From Pelagibacteraceae bacterium AG-349-L17 (lineage in GTDB: Bacteria; Pseudomonadota; Alphaproteobacteria; Pelagibacterales; Pelagibacteraceae): a stretch of 62,998 nucleotides of DNA. Where the stretch lies: positions 1 to 62,998 of the forward strand of contig QCDC01000009.1 in NCBI GenBank assembly GCA_003278805.1. Direction: 5' to 3'. The notes under the pieces are model-generated. The model was not told the DNA's origin, did not search any database, and saw nothing but the letters and a program-made list of their open reading frames with translations. The stretch's first letter is position 1; each line of letters begins with the position of its first letter. Made by a program: the position numbers and the translations under genes. This document shows, piece after piece, positions 34,789-43,196 of this stretch.

Positions 34789-35071
34789 TTTTATATTTTT
34801 CGTGATCCGCTGGTGGATCCTTTTTTTTATTTATGTTAGGCCAGATTTCAGAATATTTTTTATTGATCTCTAACCATTTTTCACTTCCAGGTTCAGTATC
34901 TGCTTTTATGGCATCGATAGGACATTCTGGCTCGCAAACGCCACAATCTATACACTCATCGGGTTTAATTACAAGCATATTTTTACCTTCGTAGAAGCAA
35001 TCAACTGGGCAGACATCAACGCAGTCTGTTAGTTTGCACTTAATACAATTGTCTTGAACAATATATGTCAT
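34745..35071 (-). CDS. fdxA: Seven-iron ferredoxin FdxA
   Basis: Low-potential electron carrier with one [3Fe-4S] and one [4Fe-4S] cluster. Cysteines C9, C12, C17 and C21 ([13 protein letters not shown]) and C40, C43, C46 and C50 ([11 protein letters not shown]) are each followed by proline at the end, as in Azotobacter-type FdxA. Length is 108 residues, with the usual C-terminal extension. It stands between the TerB-like gene and carD, matching the alphaproteobacterial fdxA-carD pairing. Its 3' end overlaps carD by 44 bases in another frame. Confidence 0.95.
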   Translation of the reverse strand: MTYIVQDNCIKCKLTDCVDVCPVDCFYEGKNMLVIKPDECIDCGVCEPECPIDAIKADTEPGSEKWLEINKKYSEIWPNINKKKDPPADHEKYKNEQNKYEKYFKENL

Positions 35072-35478
35072 TCTAAATTTTGTTTAATTTTTTCTTTAAT
35101 ATCGCCCATTGTTTTATTGTCAATATAAAGTAATCCCGCAAGTCGTCTCATTAAATTAGTTTCATAAATGTCAGCATCTTTGTTTGAATAAATTATAGAC
35201 CATAAAGCCTCTACGATTTTAATTCTGTCTTGTTCAGGCAAAGTTTTTACTTCTCTAGTAAAATCTAAAATTTGATTTGAGCTTTCTTCAATTATTTTTG
35301 CCTGCTCAATTGTTTTAGAAATATTTTTATCTTCTACACCCAGCTCACTAAGCGTTTTTTTAATAATTTCCTCCTCATTATCTGTATAGTTCTCATCTAT
35401 TTTAGCAGCATGAATTAATAAAGCACAAACTTTGACAATAAAATTATTATTTTTTATTTCTTTTTTTTTAAAAAACAT
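35068..35478 (-). CDS. TerB-like protein
   Basis: A 136-residue all-helical protein matching the TerB/TerB-C type of alphaproteobacteria: [21 protein letters not shown] (first part), the [23 protein letters not shown] stretch and [19 protein letters not shown]. The acidic DENYTDNE segment could bind a metal ion as in TerB. No tellurite-resistance genes are around, so resistance is not implied; the role is unknown. It is packed between the helicase (1-base gap) and fdxA (4-base overlap), where many alphaproteobacteria have an S4-domain RNA-binding protein. Confidence 0.8.
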   Translation of the reverse strand: MFFKKKEIKNNNFIVKVCALLIHAAKIDENYTDNEEEIIKKTLSELGVEDKNISKTIEQAKIIEESSNQILDFTREVKTLPEQDRIKIVEALWSIIYSNKDADIYETNLMRRLAGLLYIDNKTMGDIKEKIKQNLE

Positions 35479-35479
35479 T

Positions 35480-37960
35480 TTAACTTAAATTTAAATTCTT
35501 TAATACTTTAAATGGATTTTCATTTGAGATCTTTTTTGTAGTAATTTTTTTAAACTTCTTGCTAGGACTATATTTAAAAAATATTTCATTTTCTTTTTCA
35601 AATATTTTATAATTCATTTTTTTAAGTAATTTTTTAAAATTATCCTTACTACATCCTAAAAGATTTAACATTTCTGGAACTAATTTTATTTCAGAATTTT
35701 CTTTTGCACTACAATTTATTATTAATACAAATAATCTTTCTAATATATCAATTCTTACAAAAAAATTATCAAATCTTTCAAATCCACACAAAAGCATAAA
35801 GTTTTTATTTCTTATCTCTTTATCGTCTAAAAAATTCAAACCGAATGTAGGTGGTTTTAAATTATGAAATTTTTGATAAAAATTTTTCCATAATAGTGTT
35901 CTCAAAGATACTGCTTCTGGTTTTATTAATTGATAAAGGAAAACATGATATCTCCCAAACTTTACCCCTAAGTCTCTGAGAATTTTTCTCTCATTTTGTT
36001 CTAGATTTTTTAAGTATTCAGAAACTTGATCTCGTTTTAATACCCCATTATTTTCATAGAGTTGGTATGCCAGTGCTTTAATTGATGAATTATTTTCTTT
36101 TATATTTTTTAAATCAATTAAACTTTTAAGAACATTATTTATTTTTGCATGTATCCATTTGTTAATATAATCGTTTAACTTTTGTTTAGTATTTTGTTCA
36201 ATAATATCATCAACAATTAAATCAAAATTAGGATTTAAATAGTCATTACCAGTTGTTAATTTGGCAATTGGAAAATCATTCCAATAAATTTTAAAGTCTT
36301 CATTTAAACTAATTAATCCTGTATCAATTATTGATTGAACACGTTTCTCTAATTCTGGACTAATAGTTTGTCTGGCGGCTTTTTTTAAAGATTTAATGTC
36401 AGTTTCTAAAGCACCCTTTTTAAGATCTAGTTCTAATTTTAGTCCTTTAATCTTTCCAATAAATTGATCGTCAATTTTAACGTCATTGTTTTGTAAAATT
36501 TCTGTTTTAAATTCCATATCTTGTTTTAAACCTCTAGCGAGCACACTTGCTCTTTTGTCGATAAAAGTTTTAGTAAGTTCTTCATGTAATCTGTCTGAAA
36601 GTCTGTCTTCTAAATATTTTGTTTTTTCTATCCAATAACTTTGATTTTCTACCCAATTATTTTTATTTGAAACATATGACCAAGTTCTGACATTTGCAAT
36701 TCTATTTGATAAAGAGTCTAAATTTCCATCTAATTTATCAAGTTTCATTAGCTGTAACCTCATATAATCTTCAGAAATTAGTCCTTTTTTGCTAGTTAAA
36801 AATTTAAATACATTTCCAATAACCTCAAAATGATTTCCGTAAGTTTTTTTAACAAAATCTGGTATTTGGCAACATTCCCATAAAAGAATTAAAGTTTTCT
36901 TATCAAATCCTTTATTTAAAATTTTGTGATCTTTTAAAAAATATTTAAGTGCTTTTTCATCCTCACACTCATGAATTTTTCTTAGCCATTCTACCTGAGG
37001 TTTTTCTTCTAAACTTTTAATTAAACTAATTGGGTTATTAAAATTAAGATTTGAATTTCTCCAAAACAAAGTTCTAATTTCTTCAAATTTATGATTTTCT
37101 AATAATTCTACCTCTTCTGGAGATATTTCTTTACAATCGCCAGTAATACCGAAACCTCCATCGTTAAGGTATCGACCAGCCCTACCGGCTATTTGACCTA
37201 TTTCAGATAGATTTAATCTTCTTAATTTTTTTCCATCAAATTTCCTAATATTTGAAAAATAAACAAAATCTAAATCCATATTTATTCCCATTCCAATTGC
37301 ATCTGTTGCAACTAAAAAATCGACATCCCCAGATTGATACAATTCAACTTGAGCATTTCTTGTTTTTGGACTTAGTGATCCCATTACAATAGCAGCACCA
37401 CCCTTTTGTCTTCTTATTAACTCAGCAATGGCGTAAACCTCCTCTGCTGAAAACGCAATTATTGCTGTTTTTCTGTCTATTCTTGATATTTTTTTATGAC
37501 CAGCGTAAGTAAGTTTAGATAACCTTTCTCTATTTATAAATTCAATATCTTCATCTAATTTTGAAATAATATTTTTAATGGTACTTGAACCCATTAGCAT
37601 TGTAAGTTTTTCTCCCCTCATATTTAAAAGTCTATCAGTAAAAATATGACCTCTTTCATGATCAGAGCACATTTGAACCTCATCCACGCCAACAAACTCT
37701 AGATGTTTGTCAATTGGCATAGACTCCACCGTGCATAAAAAATATTTAGCATTGGATGGAATTATTTTTTCTTCTCCAGTTATTAGTGCAACTTTGTTTA
37801 AACTTACTTTCTTGATTACCTTGTCGTATATTTCTCTTGCAAGCAATCTAAGTGGAAATCCAATCATACCACTTTCAAAAGAAAGCATTGTTTCAATAGC
37901 AAGATGGGTTTTGCCTGTGTTAGTAGGACCGAGAACAGCGGTAATTTTATTTTTAACCAT
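35480..37960 (-). CDS. SUV3/MgpS-like RNA or DNA helicase
   Basis: Superfamily 2 helicase resembling mitochondrial SUV3, the helicase of the mitochondrial RNA-degradation complex. The 826 residues begin with Walker A GPTNTGKTHLAIE (residues 11-23), DEVQ box at 93-96, motif III-like MLMGSST, ATDAIGMGINMDLDFV and motif VI QIAGRAGR. The long C-terminal half is helical with no named domain I can place. PNPase, the usual SUV3 partner in mitochondria, is encoded at 7-9 kb. Function in bacteria is not settled. It is the first gene of the helicase-terB-fdxA-carD run. Confidence 0.88.
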   Translation of the reverse strand: MVKNKITAVLGPTNTGKTHLAIETMLSFESGMIGFPLRLLAREIYDKVIKKVSLNKVALITGEEKIIPSNAKYFLCTVESMPIDKHLEFVGVDEVQMCSDHERGHIFTDRLLNMRGEKLTMLMGSSTIKNIISKLDEDIEFINRERLSKLTYAGHKKISRIDRKTAIIAFSAEEVYAIAELIRRQKGGAAIVMGSLSPKTRNAQVELYQSGDVDFLVATDAIGMGINMDLDFVYFSNIRKFDGKKLRRLNLSEIGQIAGRAGRYLNDGGFGITGDCKEISPEEVELLENHKFEEIRTLFWRNSNLNFNNPISLIKSLEEKPQVEWLRKIHECEDEKALKYFLKDHKILNKGFDKKTLILLWECCQIPDFVKKTYGNHFEVIGNVFKFLTSKKGLISEDYMRLQLMKLDKLDGNLDSLSNRIANVRTWSYVSNKNNWVENQSYWIEKTKYLEDRLSDRLHEELTKTFIDKRASVLARGLKQDMEFKTEILQNNDVKIDDQFIGKIKGLKLELDLKKGALETDIKSLKKAARQTISPELEKRVQSIIDTGLISLNEDFKIYWNDFPIAKLTTGNDYLNPNFDLIVDDIIEQNTKQKLNDYINKWIHAKINNVLKSLIDLKNIKENNSSIKALAYQLYENNGVLKRDQVSEYLKNLEQNERKILRDLGVKFGRYHVFLYQLIKPEAVSLRTLLWKNFYQKFHNLKPPTFGLNFLDDKEIRNKNFMLLCGFERFDNFFVRIDILERLFVLIINCSAKENSEIKLVPEMLNLLGCSKDNFKKLLKKMNYKIFEKENEIFFKYSPSKKFKKITTKKISNENPFKVLKNLNLS

Positions 37961-38145
37961 TTCTATCTTTTGTGTTTCTTTTTTTTTACCTACCAGATAT
38001 TGTTATTGCTAAAGAACAAAAATAGACTAAAACAAGACCGAATCGGAGAGTAAAAAGTTCTCATTTTCTTTTTAAACTTAGTGAGGTTATCATAAATAAG
38101 TTTAATCCTATAATATTAAAATTTTAAATAAATTAACTAGTACAA

Positions 38146-38571
38146 TTATCCACCAGGTCCTAAATCAGAAGGTTTTATTTTTAAAATTTTCCACACCCCA
38201 GATGCAGAAGTTATTATTTTATCATTACATTTCAGTTCACAAAATAAGAAGACAAGAGTATTTGTTTTTTTTAAAATTTTAGTATTTCCAATAATTTCAT
38301 CTCCAATTTTTGATGCACCTATAAATTTTATATCTAAAGAAATAGTTACACACGGAGCATTTTCTGCTGCTCTATGTGCGGCTGTACCCGCTCCAGCATC
38401 TATTAAAGCAGACAAATAGCCCCCATGAGTTATTCCAGCAGCATTTAAATGATTTTCATTAATTATAGATTTAAATTCATATTCATTTTCTGAAATAGCT
38501 CTAAATAAAACACCGCCATTGTGTTTCATAAATCCAGGTTTAATACTTATTTGCTCAAATTTATTGCTCAT
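38146..38571 (-). CDS. PaaI-type hot-dog thioesterase
   Basis: Acyl-CoA thioesterase fold of 141 residues. The HGGYLSALIDAGAGTAAH block, in which aspartate or the HGG turn acts on the thioester, and the VTISLDIKFIGASKIGDEI beta strand are typical of PaaI/YbgC-like hot-dog proteins. The physiological substrate is unknown; a housekeeping role in releasing CoA from aromatic or medium-chain acyl groups is possible. It lies downstream of the tRNA-Arg and a candidate small membrane protein on the same strand. Confidence 0.85.
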   Translation of the reverse strand: MSNKFEQISIKPGFMKHNGGVLFRAISENEYEFKSIINENHLNAAGITHGGYLSALIDAGAGTAAHRAAENAPCVTISLDIKFIGASKIGDEIIGNTKILKKTNTLVFLFCELKCNDKIITSASGVWKILKIKPSDLGPGG

Positions 38572-38577
38572 AATTTT

Positions 38578-38676
38578 TTATAACAAAATAGTTAAAATTA
38601 ATAAAATAATTAAAATAATTATAAAAAAATAAATTACTGATTTTTGTAAAGATGCATTCAAAAGCCAATTAAACAT
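38578..38676 (-). CDS. Candidate 32-residue membrane protein
   Basis: A frame starting at ATG 38676 encodes 32 residues: an amphipathic start MFNWLLNASLQKS followed by one continuous hydrophobic helix (residues 14-32, VIYFFIIILIILL and on) that runs to the stop. A GGAAAC site precedes the ATG by 5 bases. It lies between the tRNA-Arg and the thioesterase on the same strand, whose ATG is 7 bases beyond its stop. AT-rich DNA generates hydrophobic frames easily, so it may be spurious. Confidence 0.4.
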   Translation of the reverse strand: MFNWLLNASLQKSVIYFFIIILIILLILTILL

Positions 38677-38690
38677 TTTTGTTTCCTTTT

Positions 38691-38767
38691 TGGTGGACCG
38701 CCCAGAACTCGAATCTGGAATCTCCCGGTTCGTAGCCGAGCGCCTTATCCAATTTGGCCAGCGGTCC
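38691..38767 (-). tRNA. tRNA-Arg (anticodon ACG)
   Basis: A 77-base tRNA on the minus strand. Acceptor GGACCGC pairs with GCGGTCC, and ACCA is encoded (TGGT at 38691-38694 on the plus strand). The anticodon stem CTCGG/CCGGG encloses the loop CTACGAA; anticodon ACG complements 38731-38733, to be deaminated to ICG for CGU/CGC/CGA. D-loop GGATAAGG and T-loop GTTCGAGTC-like elements are recognisable. Confidence 0.96.
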
Positions 38768-38776
38768 TTTTTAGTA

Positions 38777-38784
38777 ATATACCC
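38777..38784 (-). promoter_or_regulatory. GGGTATAT element, probable tRNA-Arg promoter -10
   Basis: Reading on the minus strand, GGGTATATT ends about 8 bases before the mature tRNA-Arg, the right distance for a -10 element. The same GGGTATAT occurs before aceE (40134-40141) and gltD (46273-46280). Confidence 0.45.
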
Positions 38785-38840
38785 TATATATCAAAGTTTT
38801 TGATGTAATTTAGCTCATAAAATATTATGTTAATTACTTT

Positions 38841-40028
38841 ATGAGCAAAAATTCTAATGATGTTGTTATTACTTCAGCACTAAGAACTCCAATTGGTAGA
38901 TACAAAGGGTCGTTAAAAAATCTTAGCGCATCAAAATTAGGATCAATAGCAATTAAAGAGGTAATTTATCAATCAAAATTAGATTTAGAGGAGATTGATG
39001 AAGTAATTATGGGGCACGTTTTAACTTCTGGACTTGGTCAAAACCCTGCTAGACAGGCTTCAATCGGTGCAGGAGTACCAGTTTCTAAACCCGCTCATAT
39101 TGTTAATCAGGTTTGTGGATCTGGATTAAGATCTGTTGTTTCAGGATATCAATCAATAAGTTTAGGAGAAAATAAAATAGTCATTGCAGGCGGTCAAGAA
39201 AATATGTCTCGAGCAACTCATGCAATTTATTATAGAGAAGATAAAAAATTTTCTGAAAACAATTTAGTAGATACAATGATAAAAGATGGTCTACTTGATT
39301 CATTTAATGATTATCATATGGGTGTTACAGCTGAGAATGTTGCTGAAAAATATAAAATTTCTAGAGATGAACAAGATAATTTTTCTTTAAATTCTCAGAA
39401 AAAAACAGAAAAAGCTTATAGCCAAAATAGATTTAAAGACGAGTTGATAAAATTACAAATTGAAGATGGTGACAAAAAATTTATTTTTGAAAAAGATGAA
39501 CATCCTAGAGAAAATTTAAGCATAGACGATTTAAGAAAATTAAAAACAGTATTTAAAGAAAATGGGACTGTAACACCTGGAAATTCCTCAGGTATAAATG
39601 ATGGTGCTGCGGCCTTAGTTTTAATGTCTAGAGAGCAAGCAGAAAAAAAATCATTAGAGTCATTGGTTAAAATTGTATCTTGGGCAACTTGTGGGGTTGA
39701 GCCTTCATTAATGGGAATAGGACCCATACCTTCAATTCAACGAGCATTATCTAAAGCAAATTGGAAAATAGATGAAGTGGATTTGTTTGAAATTAATGAG
39801 GCTTTTGCAGCACAAAGTATTGCGGTGATTAAAGAATTAAAAATCCCTGAACAAAAAGTTAATGTTAATGGAGGAGCAATCGCTTTAGGTCATCCGATTG
39901 GAGCTTCTGGTACAAGAATTTTGGTCACACTTGTCCATGAAATGATCAAGCAAGATAAAAAAAAAGGTTGTGCGGCACTCTGTATTGGTGGTGGTATGGG
40001 GATAGCAATGTGTATTGAGAGAAGCTAA
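38841..40028 (+). CDS. Acetyl-CoA acetyltransferase (thiolase)
   Basis: Biosynthetic-type thiolase interconverting two acetyl-CoA and acetoacetyl-CoA. The 395 residues show the acyl-enzyme cysteine C92 in NQVCGSGLRSVV, the catalytic histidine in GGAIALGHPIGASGTR and the second cysteine in CIGGGMGIAMCIE, plus NEAFAAQ. No phaB or phaC is close, so a role in PHB synthesis cannot be claimed; acetoacetyl-CoA metabolism or fatty acid breakdown with the upstream acyl-CoA ligase region is possible. The gene stands alone after the tRNA-Arg. Confidence 0.93.
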   Translation: MSKNSNDVVITSALRTPIGRYKGSLKNLSASKLGSIAIKEVIYQSKLDLEEIDEVIMGHVLTSGLGQNPARQASIGAGVPVSKPAHIVNQVCGSGLRSVVSGYQSISLGENKIVIAGGQENMSRATHAIYYREDKKFSENNLVDTMIKDGLLDSFNDYHMGVTAENVAEKYKISRDEQDNFSLNSQKKTEKAYSQNRFKDELIKLQIEDGDKKFIFEKDEHPRENLSIDDLRKLKTVFKENGTVTPGNSSGINDGAAALVLMSREQAEKKSLESLVKIVSWATCGVEPSLMGIGPIPSIQRALSKANWKIDEVDLFEINEAFAAQSIAVIKELKIPEQKVNVNGGAIALGHPIGASGTRILVTLVHEMIKQDKKKGCAALCIGGGMGIAMCIERS

Positions 40029-40133
40029 AAAGCCTAAAATTCATTTATTTTTTTATTTTTTGTACAATAAAAATACAAGATTTACGAAAAAACCTTATTA
40101 ATGTGTTAAAATAAAATCCAATAATGTTTTTTT

Positions 40134-40141
40134 GGGTATAT
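40134..40141 (+). promoter_or_regulatory. GGGTATAT element before aceE
   Basis: GGGTATATAA lies 16 bases upstream of the aceE start and could be an extended -10 (TGGGTATATA), which would leave a very short leader. It shares the 8-base core with the elements before tRNA-Arg and gltD. Confidence 0.35.
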
Positions 40142-40157
40142 AAAACATTTTAAAAAA

Positions 40158-43100
40158 ATGAGCGAAAAATTACTTGTTCCTGACATTGGTGACTTTGAAA
40201 ATGTTGAGGTTATAGAAATACTTGTCAAACCTGGTGATCAGATTAAAGAAAATGATCCATTAGTCACAATTGAAAGTGATAAATCAAGCGTTGAAATTCC
40301 TTCTACAGTGGCTGGGACAGTAGATAGTTTAGCAGTTAAAGTTGGTGATAAAGTTTCTAAAGGAGATTTGTTGCTTAATCTTAAATCATCATCAAAAATA
40401 TCATCAGAAAGCACTATTCCTAAAGATACAGAAAATATAATTAAACAAGCTGAAGAAGCAATAGCTGAAAAAAAAGAGGAAAAAAAAATTATATCTGAAA
40501 CTATAATTGAGAAAAAACAATCCACAATTCAAGTAAGTAATGGGACTGATATTGATCCACTTGAAACCCAAGATTGGTTAGAGTCTTTATCTGCAGTTAT
40601 TTCGAAAGATGGAAATCATAGAGCTCATTTTTTAATTAAAGAACTAATTAACAAAGCTTATCGTGAAGGCGCAAATATTCCTTATACTCAAAATACACCA
40701 TACATTAATACAATTCCACCTGAGGCTGAAGTAAAGTCTAGTGGTGACCAAAATATCGAAAGAAGAATTAGATCGTTAATTAGATGGAATGCAGCAGCAA
40801 TGGTAGTTCGAGCAAATAAAAAATATCCTGAGCTTGGTGGACATATCGGTACATTTGCATCTGCTGCAACATTATATGATGTTGGTATGAACCATTTTTG
40901 GAGAGCAAAAAATAATAAATTTGGTGGAGATTTAATATATTTCCAAGGACATAGTGCCCCAGGAATGTACGCAAGGGCATTCTTAGAGGGTAGATTAAAT
41001 GATAAACAATTAGATAGTTTTAGACAAGAGGTGAAGCCTGGAGGTTTATCTTCATATCCACACCCATGGTTAATGCCAAAATTTTGGCAGTTCCCCACAG
41101 TATCCATGGGGTTAGGTCCTATGCTTGCTATATATCAAGCTAGATACATGAAATATTTAATCAATAGAGGTTTGATTAAAGATGAAGGAAGAAAAGTATG
41201 GGCTTTTTTAGGTGATGGAGAAATGGATGAGCCAGAGTCAATGGGGGCAATTGGGCTGGCTGCAAGAGAAAATTTAGATAATTTAATTTTTGTAGTCAAT
41301 TGCAACCTTCAAAGATTGGATGGTCCAGTTAGAGGTAATGGAAAAATTATTCAAGAACTTGAAGGAAGTTTTAGAGGTGCTGGTTGGAATGTAATAAAAG
41401 TTATTTGGGGATCATATTGGGACTCATTGCTTGCTAATGATAAAACTGGTCACTTAGTTAAGATTATGAATGAAACCGTAGATGGTGAATATCAAGCAAT
41501 GAAAGCAAGAAATGGAGCTTATGTAAGAGAAAAGTTTTTTGGAAAATCTTCTGAAACATTGGAATTAGTTTCAAGTATGTCTGACAAAGATATATGGCGG
41601 CTAAACAGAGGCGGACATGATCCTCATAAAGTTTTTGCCGCATATGATAAAGCAACTAAAAATCAAGGAAGTCCAACTGTAATTATCGCTAAAACTATTA
41701 AAGGTTACGGAATGGGAAAATCTGGTGAAAGTGTGAATACTACTCACCAAACTAAAAAATTAGATGTTGATGATCTGATGTATTACAGAGATCGATTTGA
41801 TGTTCCTTTAACAGATGAACAGGTGAGAAATATTGAATATTTTAAGCCCGATGAAAAATCACCTGAAATAAAATACATTAAAGAAAGAAGAATCGAATTA
41901 GGTGGATTTTTACCTGAGCGATCTACTTTTGCAAAACCAATAAAAGCACCAACCAAAGATATTTTTGATTTTATGAAAGTATCTACTGGTGAAAAAGAAA
42001 TGTCTACTACAATGGCACTTGTGAGAATGCTAACTAATTTATTAAGAGACAAAAATATATCTCCAAGATTAGTTCCAATTATTCCTGATGAAGCCAGAAC
42101 TTTTGGCATGGAAGGTTTTTTCCAAAAAATTGGAATTTATGCACATGAGGGGCAAAAATATGAACCCGAGGATGCTGCTCAATTAAGTTCTTATAGAGAA
42201 AAAAAAAGTGGTCAAGTTTTAGAAGAAGGTATCAATGAGGCAGGTGCTATGTCTTCATGGATTGCTGCTGCCACTGCATATACTAATCATGATATCGAAA
42301 TGATCCCAATTTATATTTTTTATTCAATGTTTGGTTTCCAAAGAATAGGAGATCTAGCTTGGGCAGCCGGGGATAGCCAGGCTAGAGGATTTTTGGTAGG
42401 TGCAACAGCTGGAAGAACAACATTAGCTGGAGAAGGCTTACAACACCAGGATGGACATAGTCATTTAATTGCATCAACTATTCCAAATTGTGTAACTTAT
42501 GATCCTACATTTCACTATGAATTAGCTGTAATTTTTCGAGAAGGTCTAAGAAGAATGCATGAGAAAAATGAGAATGTTTTTTATTATATTACAACAATGA
42601 ATGAAAATTACACACATCCAGAAATGCCGAAAGATAAAAATTGTGAGGATGGCATTTTAAAGGGTATGTATAAAATAAAAGAATTTAACAAATACAAAAA
42701 AACTAGAATCCAACTTTTAGGATCAGGAACAATCTTAAGGGAAATGATGTCTGCTGCAGAGATTTTGCAAAATGATTATCAAATTGACAGCGAGATATGG
42801 AGTGTAACAAGTTTTAATGAATTAAGAAAAGATGGGATGGAGGTAGAAAGATATAATCTTTTAAATCCAGATAAAGAACCCAAAAAATCTTATGTTGAGC
42901 AATGCCTAGGCCAAACAGAGGGCCCAATTATGGCTGCATCTGATTATATGAGAATGAATTCAGATCAAATCAGATCTTATACTAATAAAAGTTTTTATTC
43001 ATTAGGAGCAGATGGTTTTGGAAGAAGTGATACAAGAAAAAATTTAAGAAAATTTTTTGAGGTAGATAAAGAACATTTGGTTGCTTACGGTTTAAGTATT

Positions 43101-43196
43101 TTGGCAAAAGAACAGCTTATAACTTCTAAACACGCAAAAGATGCAATGAAGAAGTATAATATTGACAGTAACAAACCAATGCCAACGAAATTATAA
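40158..43196 (+). CDS. aceE: Pyruvate dehydrogenase E1 with N-terminal lipoyl domain
   Basis: Homodimeric thiamine-diphosphate E1 that decarboxylates pyruvate and passes acetyl to lipoamide. The E1 part begins near residue 133 (DIDPLETQDWLESLSAVI) and shows YINTIPPEAE, GHIGTFASAATLYDVG, the ThDP-binding GDGEMDEPES with VVNCNLQRLDGPVRGNGKI (start quoted in part) and GRTTLAGEGLQHQDGHSH. Unlike typical AceE of about 890 residues, it has 1012: residues 1-76 are a full lipoyl domain with the modifiable lysine K42 in ESDKSSVEIPS, joined by a charged linker of about 55 residues. This domain is closely similar to that of the adjoining AceF. aceF starts at the very next base. No lpd gene follows. Confidence 0.96.
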   Translation: MSEKLLVPDIGDFENVEVIEILVKPGDQIKENDPLVTIESDKSSVEIPSTVAGTVDSLAVKVGDKVSKGDLLLNLKSSSKISSESTIPKDTENIIKQAEEAIAEKKEEKKIISETIIEKKQSTIQVSNGTDIDPLETQDWLESLSAVISKDGNHRAHFLIKELINKAYREGANIPYTQNTPYINTIPPEAEVKSSGDQNIERRIRSLIRWNAAAMVVRANKKYPELGGHIGTFASAATLYDVGMNHFWRAKNNKFGGDLIYFQGHSAPGMYARAFLEGRLNDKQLDSFRQEVKPGGLSSYPHPWLMPKFWQFPTVSMGLGPMLAIYQARYMKYLINRGLIKDEGRKVWAFLGDGEMDEPESMGAIGLAARENLDNLIFVVNCNLQRLDGPVRGNGKIIQELEGSFRGAGWNVIKVIWGSYWDSLLANDKTGHLVKIMNETVDGEYQAMKARNGAYVREKFFGKSSETLELVSSMSDKDIWRLNRGGHDPHKVFAAYDKATKNQGSPTVIIAKTIKGYGMGKSGESVNTTHQTKKLDVDDLMYYRDRFDVPLTDEQVRNIEYFKPDEKSPEIKYIKERRIELGGFLPERSTFAKPIKAPTKDIFDFMKVSTGEKEMSTTMALVRMLTNLLRDKNISPRLVPIIPDEARTFGMEGFFQKIGIYAHEGQKYEPEDAAQLSSYREKKSGQVLEEGINEAGAMSSWIAAATAYTNHDIEMIPIYIFYSMFGFQRIGDLAWAAGDSQARGFLVGATAGRTTLAGEGLQHQDGHSHLIASTIPNCVTYDPTFHYELAVIFREGLRRMHEKNENVFYYITTMNENYTHPEMPKDKNCEDGILKGMYKIKEFNKYKKTRIQLLGSGTILREMMSAAEILQNDYQIDSEIWSVTSFNELRKDGMEVERYNLLNPDKEPKKSYVEQCLGQTEGPIMAASDYMRMNSDQIRSYTNKSFYSLGADGFGRSDTRKNLRKFFEVDKEHLVAYGLSILAKEQLITSKHAKDAMKKYNIDSNKPMPTKL

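Noticed and set aside
34309..34873. Plus-strand phenylalanine-rich frames over carD
   Set aside because: Antisense of lysine-rich AAA codons always reads as TTT; these are shadows of the CarD N-tail.
37975..38061. Minus-strand 24-residue frame starting MRTFYSPIRSCF upstream of the helicase
   Set aside because: No ribosome binding site, no recognisable features and no terminator; short frames of this size occur by chance.
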